A stretch of 64,000 bases of DNA from Cohnella sp. OV330. Its GTDB lineage: Bacteria > Bacillota > Bacilli > Paenibacillales > Paenibacillaceae. The stretch lies in the NCBI RefSeq assembly GCF_900112065.1, contig NZ_FOKE01000001.1:962627-1026626 (forward strand). The letters are read 5' to 3'. Position numbers and translations under genes: made by a program. Under the pieces are notes generated by a model. That model had not been told where the DNA came from. It made no database searches and saw only the letters and a program-made list of their open reading frames with translations. Every line of letters starts with the position of its first letter. The first letter of the stretch is position 1. Shown here in pieces: positions 16,663 through 25,323 of this stretch.

Positions 16663-19110
16663 ATGTCAATCATTGCCAAAGTTAGGATGGTCACGTTGAT
16701 CGAACTCCACAGCTCATACAATGCGACCATGGTCGTTTTATCCTGCTTAATCGCGTCCATAGCCTCCTATACGGGATTAAGCATGGCGCTTCAATATGCC
16801 GCGGCCTCTAAGGGACGCGCTCGCCTCGCTTGGCTGGCGTGCGGGACAGCGGTTATGGGAGCGGGCATTTGGGCCGTCTGTTTTTACGAAATCAATGCTT
16901 ATAAATGGTCGACCGGCATCGACTACGATTACTTCACGATGATCCTGACGCTGGCGATCGCGGCGACGTCCGCTGCGTTGATCCTCCGGGCCGTCAGCCG
17001 GTCCAAGCTTCGCAAGCGGGCGATCCTCGCGCGCGGAGCCATCGCAGGCATCTGCGCGGCGATCTTGCCCTTTGCCGGCCTTCGCGCCATGCGCTGCAGC
17101 CTGCTCCCGCGTTTTGACGCCGCGACATTCGTCTCGTTCACGCTCGGCGTCGCTTTTATGTTTATCGTCGTCCTCTGGATCGCGTACAAATTCCAGACGT
17201 CGCGCGGCCCGCGGCGCAAAGCCATCGCGGGCGTGCTGCTAGGCACGGCTTTTACGGCGACGATCCATATCGGGCTGGCGCTTGCATCCTGGACGTCCCC
17301 GGAGGACGTTCCGGACGCAGGACAGAGCGGCTCCTCCGCCATGATTTCCTTTTTCCTCGGGTTCGCTACGCTGTTCGTGATCGGGATCGCGTTCGCCGCC
17401 CTTTTTATGGAGCGATTTTGGAAGGCGCAGATGCGCCGCCAGCTGGAGCGGGACATGCGAATCGAGTCGCTGTTCAGGCATAGCCAGGACGCCGTCTTTT
17501 CGTATAGTCTCGAGGGCAAGCTGCTGGACGCCAACCTGGCCGCCTTCCGCCTGACCGGCTACGATTGGGAGGCGCTCTCCAAGCTCAAGTTGAGAGACAT
17601 GATCTCCCCCGAGTATCAGCATACGGTCGCCGTTAACTTCCAGCACACGATAACGGGGCAATCCCGCAACTTCGACTGCGCGCTCATCCACCGCGGCGGC
17701 GGGCGGCTCGAGGTGAACAACACGAACGTGCCCGTCCTCGTCGAGGGACAGGTCGTCGGCGTGTATACGATCGTCCGCGACATTACGGAGCGCAAGCAAG
17801 CCGAGTGGCAAATGAACTATATGGCGCATCACGACGAGCTGACAGGGCTGCCCAACCGCCGCTTGTTCGAGCAGCAGCTCGTCAAGGCGATCGCGGATCA
17901 GCAGCAGGACGGGCAGTCGGCCGCCGTTCTTTTTCTCGACATCGACCGCTTCAAGCTGGTCAACGATTCCCAAGGGCACGACGTCGGCGATCTGCTGCTC
18001 CGGTCCGTCGCCGATCGGCTGAGCGAGGCGGTCAAGCATACGGGCATCGTCGCCAGGCTGGGCGGAGACGAGTTTTCCGTGCTGCTGACGGGCGGCATCT
18101 CGCGCGAGGAAGCGCAGGCGATCGCGGCTCGCATCAACCGGGAGCTGGACATCCCGTTCTCGCTGCGGGGCAAGGATGTCCATATCACCGCCAGCATCGG
18201 CATCGCGCTATTCCCGGAGGATGGCGACTCGTTAATTTCGCTCATGAAAAACGCGGATACCGCGATGTACTCCGCGAAGGAAAACGGAAAGAACACCTAC
18301 AATTTTTACGATTTTTCGATGAACGACTCCCTTTTCGAGCGCGTCCAATTAGAAAACGAGCTGCGCAAAGCGCTCGACCGCGGCGAGTTTTTCCTCGTCT
18401 ATCAGCCCCAGGTTGAGCTCGCGACGGGCAAGGTCGTCGGCGTGGAGGCGCTCATCCGTTGGCAGCATAGCAGCAAAGGACTCATCTCGCCCGCCGAGTT
18501 CATCCCGCTCGCCGAAGAGACCGGCATGATCGTGCCGATCGGCGATTGGGCGCTTCGCACCGCCTGCACGCTGGCGCGGCGCTGGAGCCAATCGGAGGTC
18601 GGGCCTCTGCGCATGTCGGTCAACCTGTCGAGCAGGCAGTTCGTCAGCCCGGACTTCGCCGAATCGGTGGAGCGGATCGTCCGGGAGACGGGCATGTCCC
18701 CCGAGCTCCTCGACCTGGAGATCACCGAATCGATGACGATGGACGTGAGCCGTTCGATCGAGACGCTCCGCCAGCTCAAGACGCTCGGCGTATCCATCTC
18801 GATCGACGACTTCGGCACAGGCTACAGCTCGCTTAGCTATCTCAAAAGCTTCCCCGTCGACCGGCTCAAGATCGACCAGTCCTTCGTCCGCCAGATGCAT
18901 TCCGAGACGAAGGATCGGTCCATCGTGGCGACGATCATCTCGCTCGCGCACAACCTGAACCTCCAGGTCGTCGCCGAGGGCGTCGAGACGCTTTCCCAAT
19001 CCGAATTTCTGGCCCAGCACGGCTGCGACGAGATGCAGGGCTACTATATCAGCAAGCCGCTCAAAGCTTACGACATCGAGACCTTCATCGCCGCCCGGGG
19101 CGCGCTCTAA
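16663..19110 (+). CDS. Membrane c-di-GMP enzyme: MHYT-like sensor, PAS, GGDEF and EAL domains
   Basis: 815 aa. Seven hydrophobic segments (about 20-260) have the MHYT-sensor layout (HSSYNATMVVLSCLIA at the start), but the three metal-binding motifs are degenerate. A PAS domain (~270-390) follows, then GGDEF (~395-560) with intact ARLGGDEFSVLL and no RxxD inhibitory site, and EAL (~570-815) with intact GVEALIRWQH, DDFGTGYSS and AEGVET. Diguanylate cyclase and phosphodiesterase activities are both possible on motif grounds. ATG 16663 lacks a ribosome binding site; a TTG at 16696 preceded by AGGATGG is a plausible start. The gene stands alone between terminators. Confidence 0.93.
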   Translation: MSIIAKVRMVTLIELHSSYNATMVVLSCLIASIASYTGLSMALQYAAASKGRARLAWLACGTAVMGAGIWAVCFYEINAYKWSTGIDYDYFTMILTLAIAATSAALILRAVSRSKLRKRAILARGAIAGICAAILPFAGLRAMRCSLLPRFDAATFVSFTLGVAFMFIVVLWIAYKFQTSRGPRRKAIAGVLLGTAFTATIHIGLALASWTSPEDVPDAGQSGSSAMISFFLGFATLFVIGIAFAALFMERFWKAQMRRQLERDMRIESLFRHSQDAVFSYSLEGKLLDANLAAFRLTGYDWEALSKLKLRDMISPEYQHTVAVNFQHTITGQSRNFDCALIHRGGGRLEVNNTNVPVLVEGQVVGVYTIVRDITERKQAEWQMNYMAHHDELTGLPNRRLFEQQLVKAIADQQQDGQSAAVLFLDIDRFKLVNDSQGHDVGDLLLRSVADRLSEAVKHTGIVARLGGDEFSVLLTGGISREEAQAIAARINRELDIPFSLRGKDVHITASIGIALFPEDGDSLISLMKNADTAMYSAKENGKNTYNFYDFSMNDSLFERVQLENELRKALDRGEFFLVYQPQVELATGKVVGVEALIRWQHSSKGLISPAEFIPLAEETGMIVPIGDWALRTACTLARRWSQSEVGPLRMSVNLSSRQFVSPDFAESVERIVRETGMSPELLDLEITESMTMDVSRSIETLRQLKTLGVSISIDDFGTGYSSLSYLKSFPVDRLKIDQSFVRQMHSETKDRSIVATIISLAHNLNLQVVAEGVETLSQSEFLAQHGCDEMQGYYISKPLKAYDIETFIAARGAL

Positions 19111-19123
19111 GCCGGGCATAACG

Positions 19124-19175
19124 AAAACAGCCGCACGGCCCCCGTTATGATCAAGGGATGCCGTACGGCTGTTTT
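19124..19175. terminator. Bidirectional terminator between convergent genes
   Basis: AACAGCCGCACGGC pairs with GCCGTACGGCTGTT, flanked by AAAA on the left and TTTT on the right, between the c-di-GMP gene (plus) and the FAH-family gene (minus). Confidence 0.85.
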
Positions 19176-19187
19176 CTGTCAGCGCCT

Positions 19188-20060
19188 TTATTCCCGTTCG
19201 CGCACCGGATTCGCCAGCGGCGCAAAGCCGTCGATCCGGCATTCGATCCGGTCTCCGTCCGCGATCGGGACCGCGCCTGGCGTGCCGGTCAGAATGATGT
19301 CGCCGGGCAGCAAGGTCATGAACCGGGAATGATAGGCGACCGCGCGCCAAGGGCGATAAATCATGCTCGATACCGGCAGGCTATGCCGGGCTTCGCCGTT
19401 CAATGCGGTCGTCACCGTCAAGCGGCCGATATCGCCGAGCTCGTCCGGCGTGATCAGTTCGGCGCCGAGACTGCAGAACGTGTCGTAGCTCTTGGCTCTC
19501 GTCAGAAACCGGGGATTGCGTGCGTGAACGTCGGCCGCCGTCACGTCTATCGCGGCCGCGAATCCGGCGACGCAGCGATACGCTTCCGCTTCGCTCACGT
19601 CGCGGCAGACGGCGCCGATGACGATGGCAAGCTCCGCTTCCGCCTGTACGCGGCCGACGCCCGCCGGCAGCACAATAGGGTCGTTGGGCCCGATAAGGCT
19701 TGTATCCGGCTTCATGAAGCCGACCGGTTCCTCGCTTTCCCACTTCTCGCGATCCTGCTCTTGCTCCTCGCTTAGATAGTTGAAGCCGATCCCCCATACT
19801 TTGCGAGGACGCCGAATGAGCAGCGCGGATTCGTATCCTACCGGCTCCAAGGGCGGCAGCGACGCCGCGGCCCTCGTGCCGCGCTCGGTCGATAGCCAAG
19901 CGCCGATGTCCGCCAGCGCCCCGGTCTCCAGCAACGCGGGCAGCTCCTCCGGCCAGCTCCGCCCTGCGGCCTCGCCCAACGCGCGTACCGTCAGCAGTCC
20001 TTGCGGCAGCCGGATGGCCGTGCGTTCCAGGTCCCCTACCTTGATCCTTAAGATACGCAT
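19188..20060 (-). CDS. Fumarylacetoacetate hydrolase (FAH) family protein
   Basis: 290 aa. The C-terminal ~210 residues are the FAH fold: GIGFNYLSEEQEQ, GFMKPDTSLIGPNDPIVLP, the metal-ligand region QAEAELAIVIG, GFAAAIDVTAADVHARNP and GDIILTGTPGAVPI. The family hydrolyses or decarboxylates C-C bonds in 2-keto acids and also includes hydratases, so the substrate is uncertain. AGAGGAAGGG precedes ATG 20060. It is last in the amidase, gamma-glutamyltransferase, FAH gene row, and a shared catabolic role is inferred from position only. Confidence 0.88.
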   Translation of the reverse strand: MRILRIKVGDLERTAIRLPQGLLTVRALGEAAGRSWPEELPALLETGALADIGAWLSTERGTRAAASLPPLEPVGYESALLIRRPRKVWGIGFNYLSEEQEQDREKWESEEPVGFMKPDTSLIGPNDPIVLPAGVGRVQAEAELAIVIGAVCRDVSEAEAYRCVAGFAAAIDVTAADVHARNPRFLTRAKSYDTFCSLGAELITPDELGDIGRLTVTTALNGEARHSLPVSSMIYRPWRAVAYHSRFMTLLPGDIILTGTPGAVPIADGDRIECRIDGFAPLANPVRERE

Positions 20061-20141
20061 GCGTTTCCCTTCCTCTCTTGCCGGTTGCTTCGCGTGTCCG
20101 CCGTCATTCGCACGTTCGCCATGCCCGCCATTCGCCGACCG

Positions 20142-21722
20142 CTACCAGCCGACGGCGGCGCCGTCGCATCTCGGATCGGTGCCGCCGCGCCGAATGCCGT
20201 CCCCGTCGATCGAGATCGCGTGCGCATGCCCCATCCGGTAGTCGTACGCGTCCACGACGCGCACGTCGTGTCCCGCCTCCGCCAGCCGCCGAACCGTCTC
20301 TTTGTCGATCCGGCTCTCCAGCTTCAGTTCTCGCGACGCCTCGCCCCATGTCCGCCCCCACAGCCAGCGCGGCTCGGCGACGGCCTCGTGCGGCGCCATC
20401 CCGTAGTCCGCCATTCGCGTGAAAATCGCCGTCTGCGTCTGAGGCTGCCCTTCTCCCCCTTGGGTGCCGTAAAGGAATCGCGGCTTGCCGTCCAGGCACG
20501 CCATGGCGGGCATCAGCGTATGGAAGGTCCGCTTGTTCGGTTCCAACGAGTTGACATGCGCCGGGTCCAGCGAAAAAAAAGAACCCCTGTTTTGCAGCAG
20601 GACGCCTGTCTTTCCCGCGGTAAATCCGGAACCGAACTCGAAGTATAGACTCTGGATGAACGAGACGGCATTGCCCTCCTCGTCGACGACCGCTGCATAG
20701 GCCGTGTCGCTGCCGGCTGGCGGACTGTCGAAATCCAACGCGCGGCTTGGGTCTATCCGTCCGGCCAGGTCGTCGGCATAGGCTTGGCTAAGCAGGCGGC
20801 TCAACGGCAAGCTGTGAAAGTCAGGGTCCGTCAGTTCCCGGTTGCGGTCGATAAAGGCGAGCTTGATCGCTTCAATCATTCGGTGATAATAAGCATAGGA
20901 ACCGTGCGGGGTCGAAGCTGGATCAAAGCGCTCAAGCGCCTGCAGCGCCATAATGCCGGCGAAGCCCTGCGAGTTGGGCGGCGCCTGGTAGAGCGCGTAG
21001 CCGCGATAGTCGCCGCGCACCGGCGCTTCCCAGCCGCCACGGTGCGCGGCGAAGTCCGCCTCGCTCAGCAGGCCGCCCGCATGGCGCAGGGCGGCGACGA
21101 TCTCCCTCGCGATCGCGCCTTCGTAGAACGCCTCGCGCCCGCCTTCGGCGACCGCCCGCAAGGTCGCGGCGAGCTCGCGCTGCACGAACCGGTCCCCGGT
21201 TGCGGGCACCTCACCTCGCGGCAGATAGATCGCGGCAGTCTCCGCATACTCCGCTAGCATATCCTTGCACTTCGCGGTAAAAAAATGCTGATCCGGCGAC
21301 AGCGGAAACCCTGCGGACGCGTGGCGGATCGCCGGCTCAAGCGCCTCGGCGAGCGTTAGCCTGCCATAATCGCCCTGCACGGCCGCCCAGCCGTCGACCA
21401 TGCCCGGCACCGTGATCGCGCTGCGAGCGCCGCGATGCGGAATCGCCGCCATGCCGGCGAAGCAGTCCCGGTCGACAGCTCCGCCGGATCGCCCGCTGCC
21501 GTTGTACGCGCGAACCCGTCCTTCTCCGGCCCGGTACGTCAACCAAAAGCAGTCGCCGCCCAATCCCGTCATGTGCGGATAGACAACGCCCAGACAAGCG
21601 CTGACGGCGACGGCGGCGTCGAACGCGTTGCCCCCTCGGCGCAAAATCTCCGCGCCGGCTTCCGACGCCAGGTAATGCGGGCTGACGACCATCGCCCGCT
21701 TGCCGACTGCCGATCTGCTCAT
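20142..21722 (-). CDS. Gamma-glutamyltransferase family protein (Ntn-hydrolase)
   Basis: 526 aa from ATG 21722, which has AGAGGAG upstream. The large-subunit part contains AAVAVSACLGVVYPHMTGLGGD, and the autocleavage threonine is in SDTAYAAVVDEEGNAVSF near residue 350, the DT-(V/A)-Y form seen in YwrD-like paralogues rather than TTH. GGEGQPQTQ follows. No signal peptide is present, so it is probably cytoplasmic, unlike secreted Ggt. It would hydrolyse gamma-glutamyl amide or related bonds. It lies 68 bases after the amidase gene in the same direction. Confidence 0.9.
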   Translation of the reverse strand: MSRSAVGKRAMVVSPHYLASEAGAEILRRGGNAFDAAVAVSACLGVVYPHMTGLGGDCFWLTYRAGEGRVRAYNGSGRSGGAVDRDCFAGMAAIPHRGARSAITVPGMVDGWAAVQGDYGRLTLAEALEPAIRHASAGFPLSPDQHFFTAKCKDMLAEYAETAAIYLPRGEVPATGDRFVQRELAATLRAVAEGGREAFYEGAIAREIVAALRHAGGLLSEADFAAHRGGWEAPVRGDYRGYALYQAPPNSQGFAGIMALQALERFDPASTPHGSYAYYHRMIEAIKLAFIDRNRELTDPDFHSLPLSRLLSQAYADDLAGRIDPSRALDFDSPPAGSDTAYAAVVDEEGNAVSFIQSLYFEFGSGFTAGKTGVLLQNRGSFFSLDPAHVNSLEPNKRTFHTLMPAMACLDGKPRFLYGTQGGEGQPQTQTAIFTRMADYGMAPHEAVAEPRWLWGRTWGEASRELKLESRIDKETVRRLAEAGHDVRVVDAYDYRMGHAHAISIDGDGIRRGGTDPRCDGAAVGW

Positions 21723-21790
21723 CCTCTCCATCTCCTCTGCGTCGAACACGATTAACGCCGTTAGCGATCCGAAGTCGGGCCGCTACGCTG

Positions 21791-23005
21791 TCATTGCCTG
21801 CCGCCCGCCGCATCCACGGCGCTCGAACGTCGCGCTTCCCATTCGGCCGCCCATCGCAGCAGCGTCATATCCTGTCCGGGTCCGGCAAGGAGAGACAGCC
21901 CCACCGGACAGCCGTCTGCCTCCGCCCAAGGCAGCGTGATCTGCGGCAAGCCGCCGATGCCCGCGATGCAGGACAGTTGCTGCGTACGGACGCGAAGCTG
22001 CTCCATCTCCTCGGGCGGCGTATTGCGAAGGGGTGCCGGACCGGCCGCCGTCGGGATCGCCAGCACGGTGTCGTCTCCCATGAAGGCGGAGAGCCTCGCG
22101 CGAATATCGGCCATCGCCTCCTCCTCCCTACGGCAGTCGGATTCCGCCAGCGTCCGCGTCCATGCGAACCGTTCGGCGATGCCGGGACCGAATCGAGGTC
22201 TCGTTTGCTCGATCCAAGGTCCGTGCGTCCGCCAAATATCGGCGCCTTGGAGCAGCTTGAAGATCCGCATCCACGCCTCCAGCCCCTCCGCTGCGATCGT
22301 GATGCGCTCGCTCGCAGCGAAGGACGAAGCCAGCTCTGCGATCAGTGGCGTCAATGCCGACTGCGTCGCTAAGTCGACCGTTCGCAGCGCGTCGTCCGCG
22401 ACGAGCAGCCGGCGCGGACGCGCCCTATTCGCCTTATCTTCGTGTTCCTCCAGCAGCACCGCGCCTGCCGCGGCCGCGAGCTTGGCCGAGGATGACATCC
22501 ATCCGACCGTGTCGAATAACGGGGCGAGCGGCACGACGCCGTCCAGCGATACGCGCCCGTGCGTGGGACGGAAGCCGTAGATGCCGCAGTAGGAGGAGGG
22601 AATCCGTACGGAACCGCCGGTGTCGGTGCCGATCGCGATGTCGGCGAGCCCCGCTGCGGCCGCTACGGCGGATCCGCTCGAGGAGCCGCCCGGGATGCGC
22701 TGTTCCGCCTTTGGATTGACCGGCGTTCCATAGTTGTAATTTTCGCCGTTCAGGCTGTACATCAGTTCGTCGGTATGCGTCATGCCGTTAAGCCGCGCAC
22801 CGCTCGCGAGGAGCAGCTCGACTGCACGGGCATGCTCGACGGCAGCCGTATGCGTTCGGGACCAATCCGGACTGCCCGCCCCCTGGATATGCCCTTTGAC
22901 GGCGAACACGTCCTTTGCCGCGAACGCGATGCCGTCAAGTATCCCGCTGCCCGTCGGCTCCAGCTCTATATCCTGCCGGATGTAGGCATGCCAGCGATCG
23001 TGCAT
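21791..23005 (-). CDS. Amidase signature family enzyme
   Basis: 404 aa from ATG 23005 (AGAGAGGA eight bases upstream; the frame is open further). The Ser-cisSer-Lys triad is visible: Lys in FAAKDVFAVKG near residue 31, the glycine/serine loop GGSSSGSAVAAAAGLADIA, and the nucleophile in GTDTGGSVRIPSSYCGIYG. YGFRPTHGRVSLDG follows. It is slightly shorter than GatA and is more like allophanate or general amide hydrolases; no gatB or gatC neighbours exist. First gene of a three-gene row with its own promoter. Confidence 0.9.
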   Translation of the reverse strand: MHDRWHAYIRQDIELEPTGSGILDGIAFAAKDVFAVKGHIQGAGSPDWSRTHTAAVEHARAVELLLASGARLNGMTHTDELMYSLNGENYNYGTPVNPKAEQRIPGGSSSGSAVAAAAGLADIAIGTDTGGSVRIPSSYCGIYGFRPTHGRVSLDGVVPLAPLFDTVGWMSSSAKLAAAAGAVLLEEHEDKANRARPRRLLVADDALRTVDLATQSALTPLIAELASSFAASERITIAAEGLEAWMRIFKLLQGADIWRTHGPWIEQTRPRFGPGIAERFAWTRTLAESDCRREEEAMADIRARLSAFMGDDTVLAIPTAAGPAPLRNTPPEEMEQLRVRTQQLSCIAGIGGLPQITLPWAEADGCPVGLSLLAGPGQDMTLLRWAAEWEARRSSAVDAAGGRQ

Positions 23006-23037
23006 CCGACTCATCCTCTCTGCTTGTATGTATGAGC

Positions 23038-23071
23038 AGTATAGGAAAGCGGGGCTGTCATGTAAATTTAC
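23038..23071 (-). promoter_or_regulatory. Sigma-A promoter of the amidase operon with a palindrome over the -35
   Basis: TTTACA (23061-23066) and TATACT (23038-23043) with 17-base spacing precede the amidase start. The perfect palindrome GTAAATTTAC (23062-23071) overlaps the -35 and could be a repressor site. Confidence 0.65.
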
Positions 23072-23147
23072 TTGACCTACATTTGGCAAAGGCACTGAAA
23101 ATGCCGCTTCTCTTTGTTATGGGACCCAACCAAACCTTTGCACGACG

Positions 23148-23179
23148 CAAAACACCCCCCGACGTCTCGTCGGAGGGTG
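23148..23179 (-). terminator. Rho-independent terminator after the DUF420 gene
   Basis: CACCCTCCGACG and CGTCGGGGGGTG form a stem on the minus strand, followed by TTTTGC, 22 bases past the stop codon of the DUF420 gene. Confidence 0.8.
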
Positions 23180-23200
23180 AGCATTCAATGACTTATTCTT

Positions 23201-23665
23201 TTACCAGCCGAAAATCGCGTCGATGACCGGCTTCGTATGGCCGCCCGGATAAAGCAGGTACAGCAGCACGTATACGGTAATGCCCGTGATCGCGGTGATG
23301 AACCAAATGACGGCGGTTACGCGGCCCCATCGCCTATGCTTCGCGTATTTTTCCTTGAAGCCGAGCACCAGCGTCGTGATGCCGAATACGGCCGCGACCA
23401 TGGCCAGCGTAATATGGAACAGCAGGAAAATCAAATAAATCGTCTTAAGGTGATCCGGTCCGCCCCACTCGGTATTGCCGACGAAAATCGTGCGGGATAC
23501 GTAGATGATGAAGAAAATGACCGCCGCGATCGCAGCCGCGATCATCGTCTTTTTATGGGATTCGCGTTTGCCCCGGATAATCTGATTCCAGCCGATCGCC
23601 ACGAGAATGGCGCTAAGCGCGATGAAGCTCGTGCTGATCGTAGGCATAATGGTATAGCTTGACAA
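23201..23665 (-). CDS. ctaM: DUF420 membrane protein, CtaM/YozB-like oxidase assembly factor
   Basis: 154 aa with four to five membrane helices. Conserved histidines are present in RESHKKTM, GGPDHLKTIYL and LFHITLAMVA, and KHRRWGR follows. DUF420 proteins (YozB in Bacillus, CtaM in Staphylococcus) are needed for maturation of haem-A oxidases. The start is TTG 23665 with GGTGAG five bases upstream; ATG six codons later is possible. It lies downstream of ctaG and the caa3 operon on the same strand, which supports this role. Confidence 0.87.
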   Translation of the reverse strand: MSSYTIMPTISTSFIALSAILVAIGWNQIIRGKRESHKKTMIAAAIAAVIFFIIYVSRTIFVGNTEWGGPDHLKTIYLIFLLFHITLAMVAAVFGITTLVLGFKEKYAKHRRWGRVTAVIWFITAITGITVYVLLYLLYPGGHTKPVIDAIFGW

Positions 23666-23750
23666 ATGGGCTCACCCGCTCCATAAATGTTGGACAACTG
23701 CTCCCATTGTAACCTGCCTTTGCCCTTAGTTCAATTCAGTAAGCGCCACT

Positions 23751-24668
23751 TCACACATTGTTCAAACGGCTTGACGAAGCATGGTCGAACGCGGGATCGT
23801 CATCCTGCGCGCGCTCTCTCCGGTACCACTGCATGAAGACGGTATACAGCGCAGCGATGTTGACGAACTCTTGCAGCAGCTTCATGATAATGCCTCCGAG
23901 CTGCTGGTCGTCGGTCGGCGACAGAAGGCTGAAGAACGCCGGTCCGCCCTTGAACTGAGCCAGGAAAGCGGCCGGATCGCCGGCGATGCAATAGCCCATC
24001 GCTTTGGCCCATACGTCCGGGTCGTTGTAGACGCTGAACAGCGGCGTGCTCGCGAAAATAATAAGTACGCAGGCCGGCGTCAGCAGCAGGCCGTTCAGGA
24101 AAATGAAGCCGAGCTTGCGCAGATTCGTCAGCTTGCTCCACTCCGCGACCGGGCACATGACATGCCACCAGCTGATCATCGACGCGCCGAGCATCAAAAA
24201 GTAATAAAAGCCGTGCACGACGTAGTGCGTCATGATCCAGTCATGGTTGACCGGCATATGGTACACCGAGAACAGCAGGTTAAACGCGAATAATCCCAGC
24301 AGCGGATTCATGAGAAAACGCAGCGGCCTCCAAAACGGCTTTGAGAAAACGGACCTCCACAGCCAGGCCGGAACGCCGTAAATCAGCATGGGCGGCACGA
24401 TAAAATAGGAAATCGCCATCGCCGTCATGTGGAAGGTAAACATGAGATGGCCCATCAAGCTAAGCGGGCCGCCTTGCGCGAGATATAGCAGCACGATGGC
24501 TGCAATAAACGCCGTTTGCCGCTTTTTGGAGACGGGCTCGCTATGATCGAACCGTTCCCGCCAAGGTCCCGTGACGAGCGAATACAAAATGATGATCAAG
24601 AGAGCGATGACCATCATGACCGGGCTCCATAGGTCGGCGAACGAGAAATACTCCAATCCCATACCCAT
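23751..24668 (-). CDS. ctaG: Cytochrome c oxidase assembly factor CtaG (caa3 type)
   Basis: 305 aa with seven predicted membrane helices. Family features include MGHLMFTFHMTAMAISYF, PVNHDWIMTHYVVHGFYYF and SWWHVMCPV. ATG 24668 is chosen because AAAGGAGGAG lies five bases upstream; the frame extends nine codons further without a site. This Firmicute CtaG is not homologous to Cox11 and is needed for expression of active caa3 oxidase. It is separated from ctaF by a terminator and a repeat-rich 330-base gap, so it probably has its own promoter. Confidence 0.93.
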   Translation of the reverse strand: MGMGLEYFSFADLWSPVMMVIALLIIILYSLVTGPWRERFDHSEPVSKKRQTAFIAAIVLLYLAQGGPLSLMGHLMFTFHMTAMAISYFIVPPMLIYGVPAWLWRSVFSKPFWRPLRFLMNPLLGLFAFNLLFSVYHMPVNHDWIMTHYVVHGFYYFLMLGASMISWWHVMCPVAEWSKLTNLRKLGFIFLNGLLLTPACVLIIFASTPLFSVYNDPDVWAKAMGYCIAGDPAAFLAQFKGGPAFFSLLSPTDDQQLGGIIMKLLQEFVNIAALYTVFMQWYRRERAQDDDPAFDHASSSRLNNV

Positions 24669-24708
24669 CGTAGCTCCTCCTTTCAGTCGCTTCAATCTTC
24701 GTGCTGTC

Positions 24709-24884
24709 GGACTTACGATCCGTTATTCGCGCCATAAATGGCGTTCCGCCGTCTATGGCGGACATACGATCCGTTATTCTCGAAAAGCTGCATCTTTAAT
24801 CCCCTTCAATCCGAGAATAGCGGATCCTATGTCCGCAAAGGGTTCAAAAAGACATATAAATCCGAAATAGCGGATCTTGAGTCC
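24709..24884. repeat. Four copies of a 22-23 bp repeat, two direct and two inverted
   Basis: Copies at 24709-24731 and 24760-24782 follow the consensus GGACWTACGATCCGTTATTC. Copies at 24812-24834 and 24863-24884 are in the opposite orientation, GAATAGCGGATCCTATGTCC and a variant. Opposed pairs can fold into long hairpins. They fill most of the 24669-24998 gap between ctaG and ctaF, where no gene is seen. Confidence 0.75.
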
Positions 24885-24950
24885 ACCGGGGACCATACAG
24901 CCGAATATACACCAATACACCGCATAACCGCGCAAAAGGCCTTAACCGTT

Positions 24951-24982
24951 AAAAAGAGAGGCGGCTTGTAGGCCCGCCTCTC
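24951..24982 (-). terminator. Rho-independent terminator after ctaF
   Basis: GAGAGGCGG pairs with CCGCCTCTC across a short loop, followed by TTTTTAA on the minus strand, 16 bases after the ctaF stop codon. Confidence 0.87.
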
Positions 24983-24998
24983 TTCAGTTCTTCTTGTT

Positions 24999-25319
24999 TT
25001 ACCACCAAACCCAGTACAGGGCCATGATCACCATCGTGAATACGACGATGATACCGAAGATGATGCCCATCGTAGCGAACAGGTGTCCGCGATCCTTCAA
25101 GTGCATCCAGAACGCCAGCTGTACGAATACCTGCAGCAGCGCCATGGACACGAGGATGATGTACGTGAACGTCGTGTTGATCTCGCCGGCGGAAACCGCG
25201 GCGAAAGCGATGATCGTGAGTACTAAGGACAGAACAAAAGCGACGACGTGCTTCTGCGGTCCCTCGTGCCGATGACGTCTCTTGGGATCCGAAGCGGCTG
25301 CCGAATGGTCGTTGGCCAT
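24999..25319 (-). CDS. ctaF: Cytochrome c oxidase subunit IV (caa3)
   Basis: 106 aa: a His/Arg-rich cytoplasmic N-terminus of ~25 residues and three membrane helices, including VSMALLQVFVQLAFWMHLKD, the conserved COX4_pro segment. It starts four bases after ctaE and closes the oxidase operon ahead of a strong terminator. It stabilises the oxidase complex and has no cofactors. Confidence 0.94.
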   Translation of the reverse strand: MANDHSAAASDPKRRHRHEGPQKHVVAFVLSLVLTIIAFAAVSAGEINTTFTYIILVSMALLQVFVQLAFWMHLKDRGHLFATMGIIFGIIVVFTMVIMALYWVWW

Positions 25320-25323
25320 GAGG

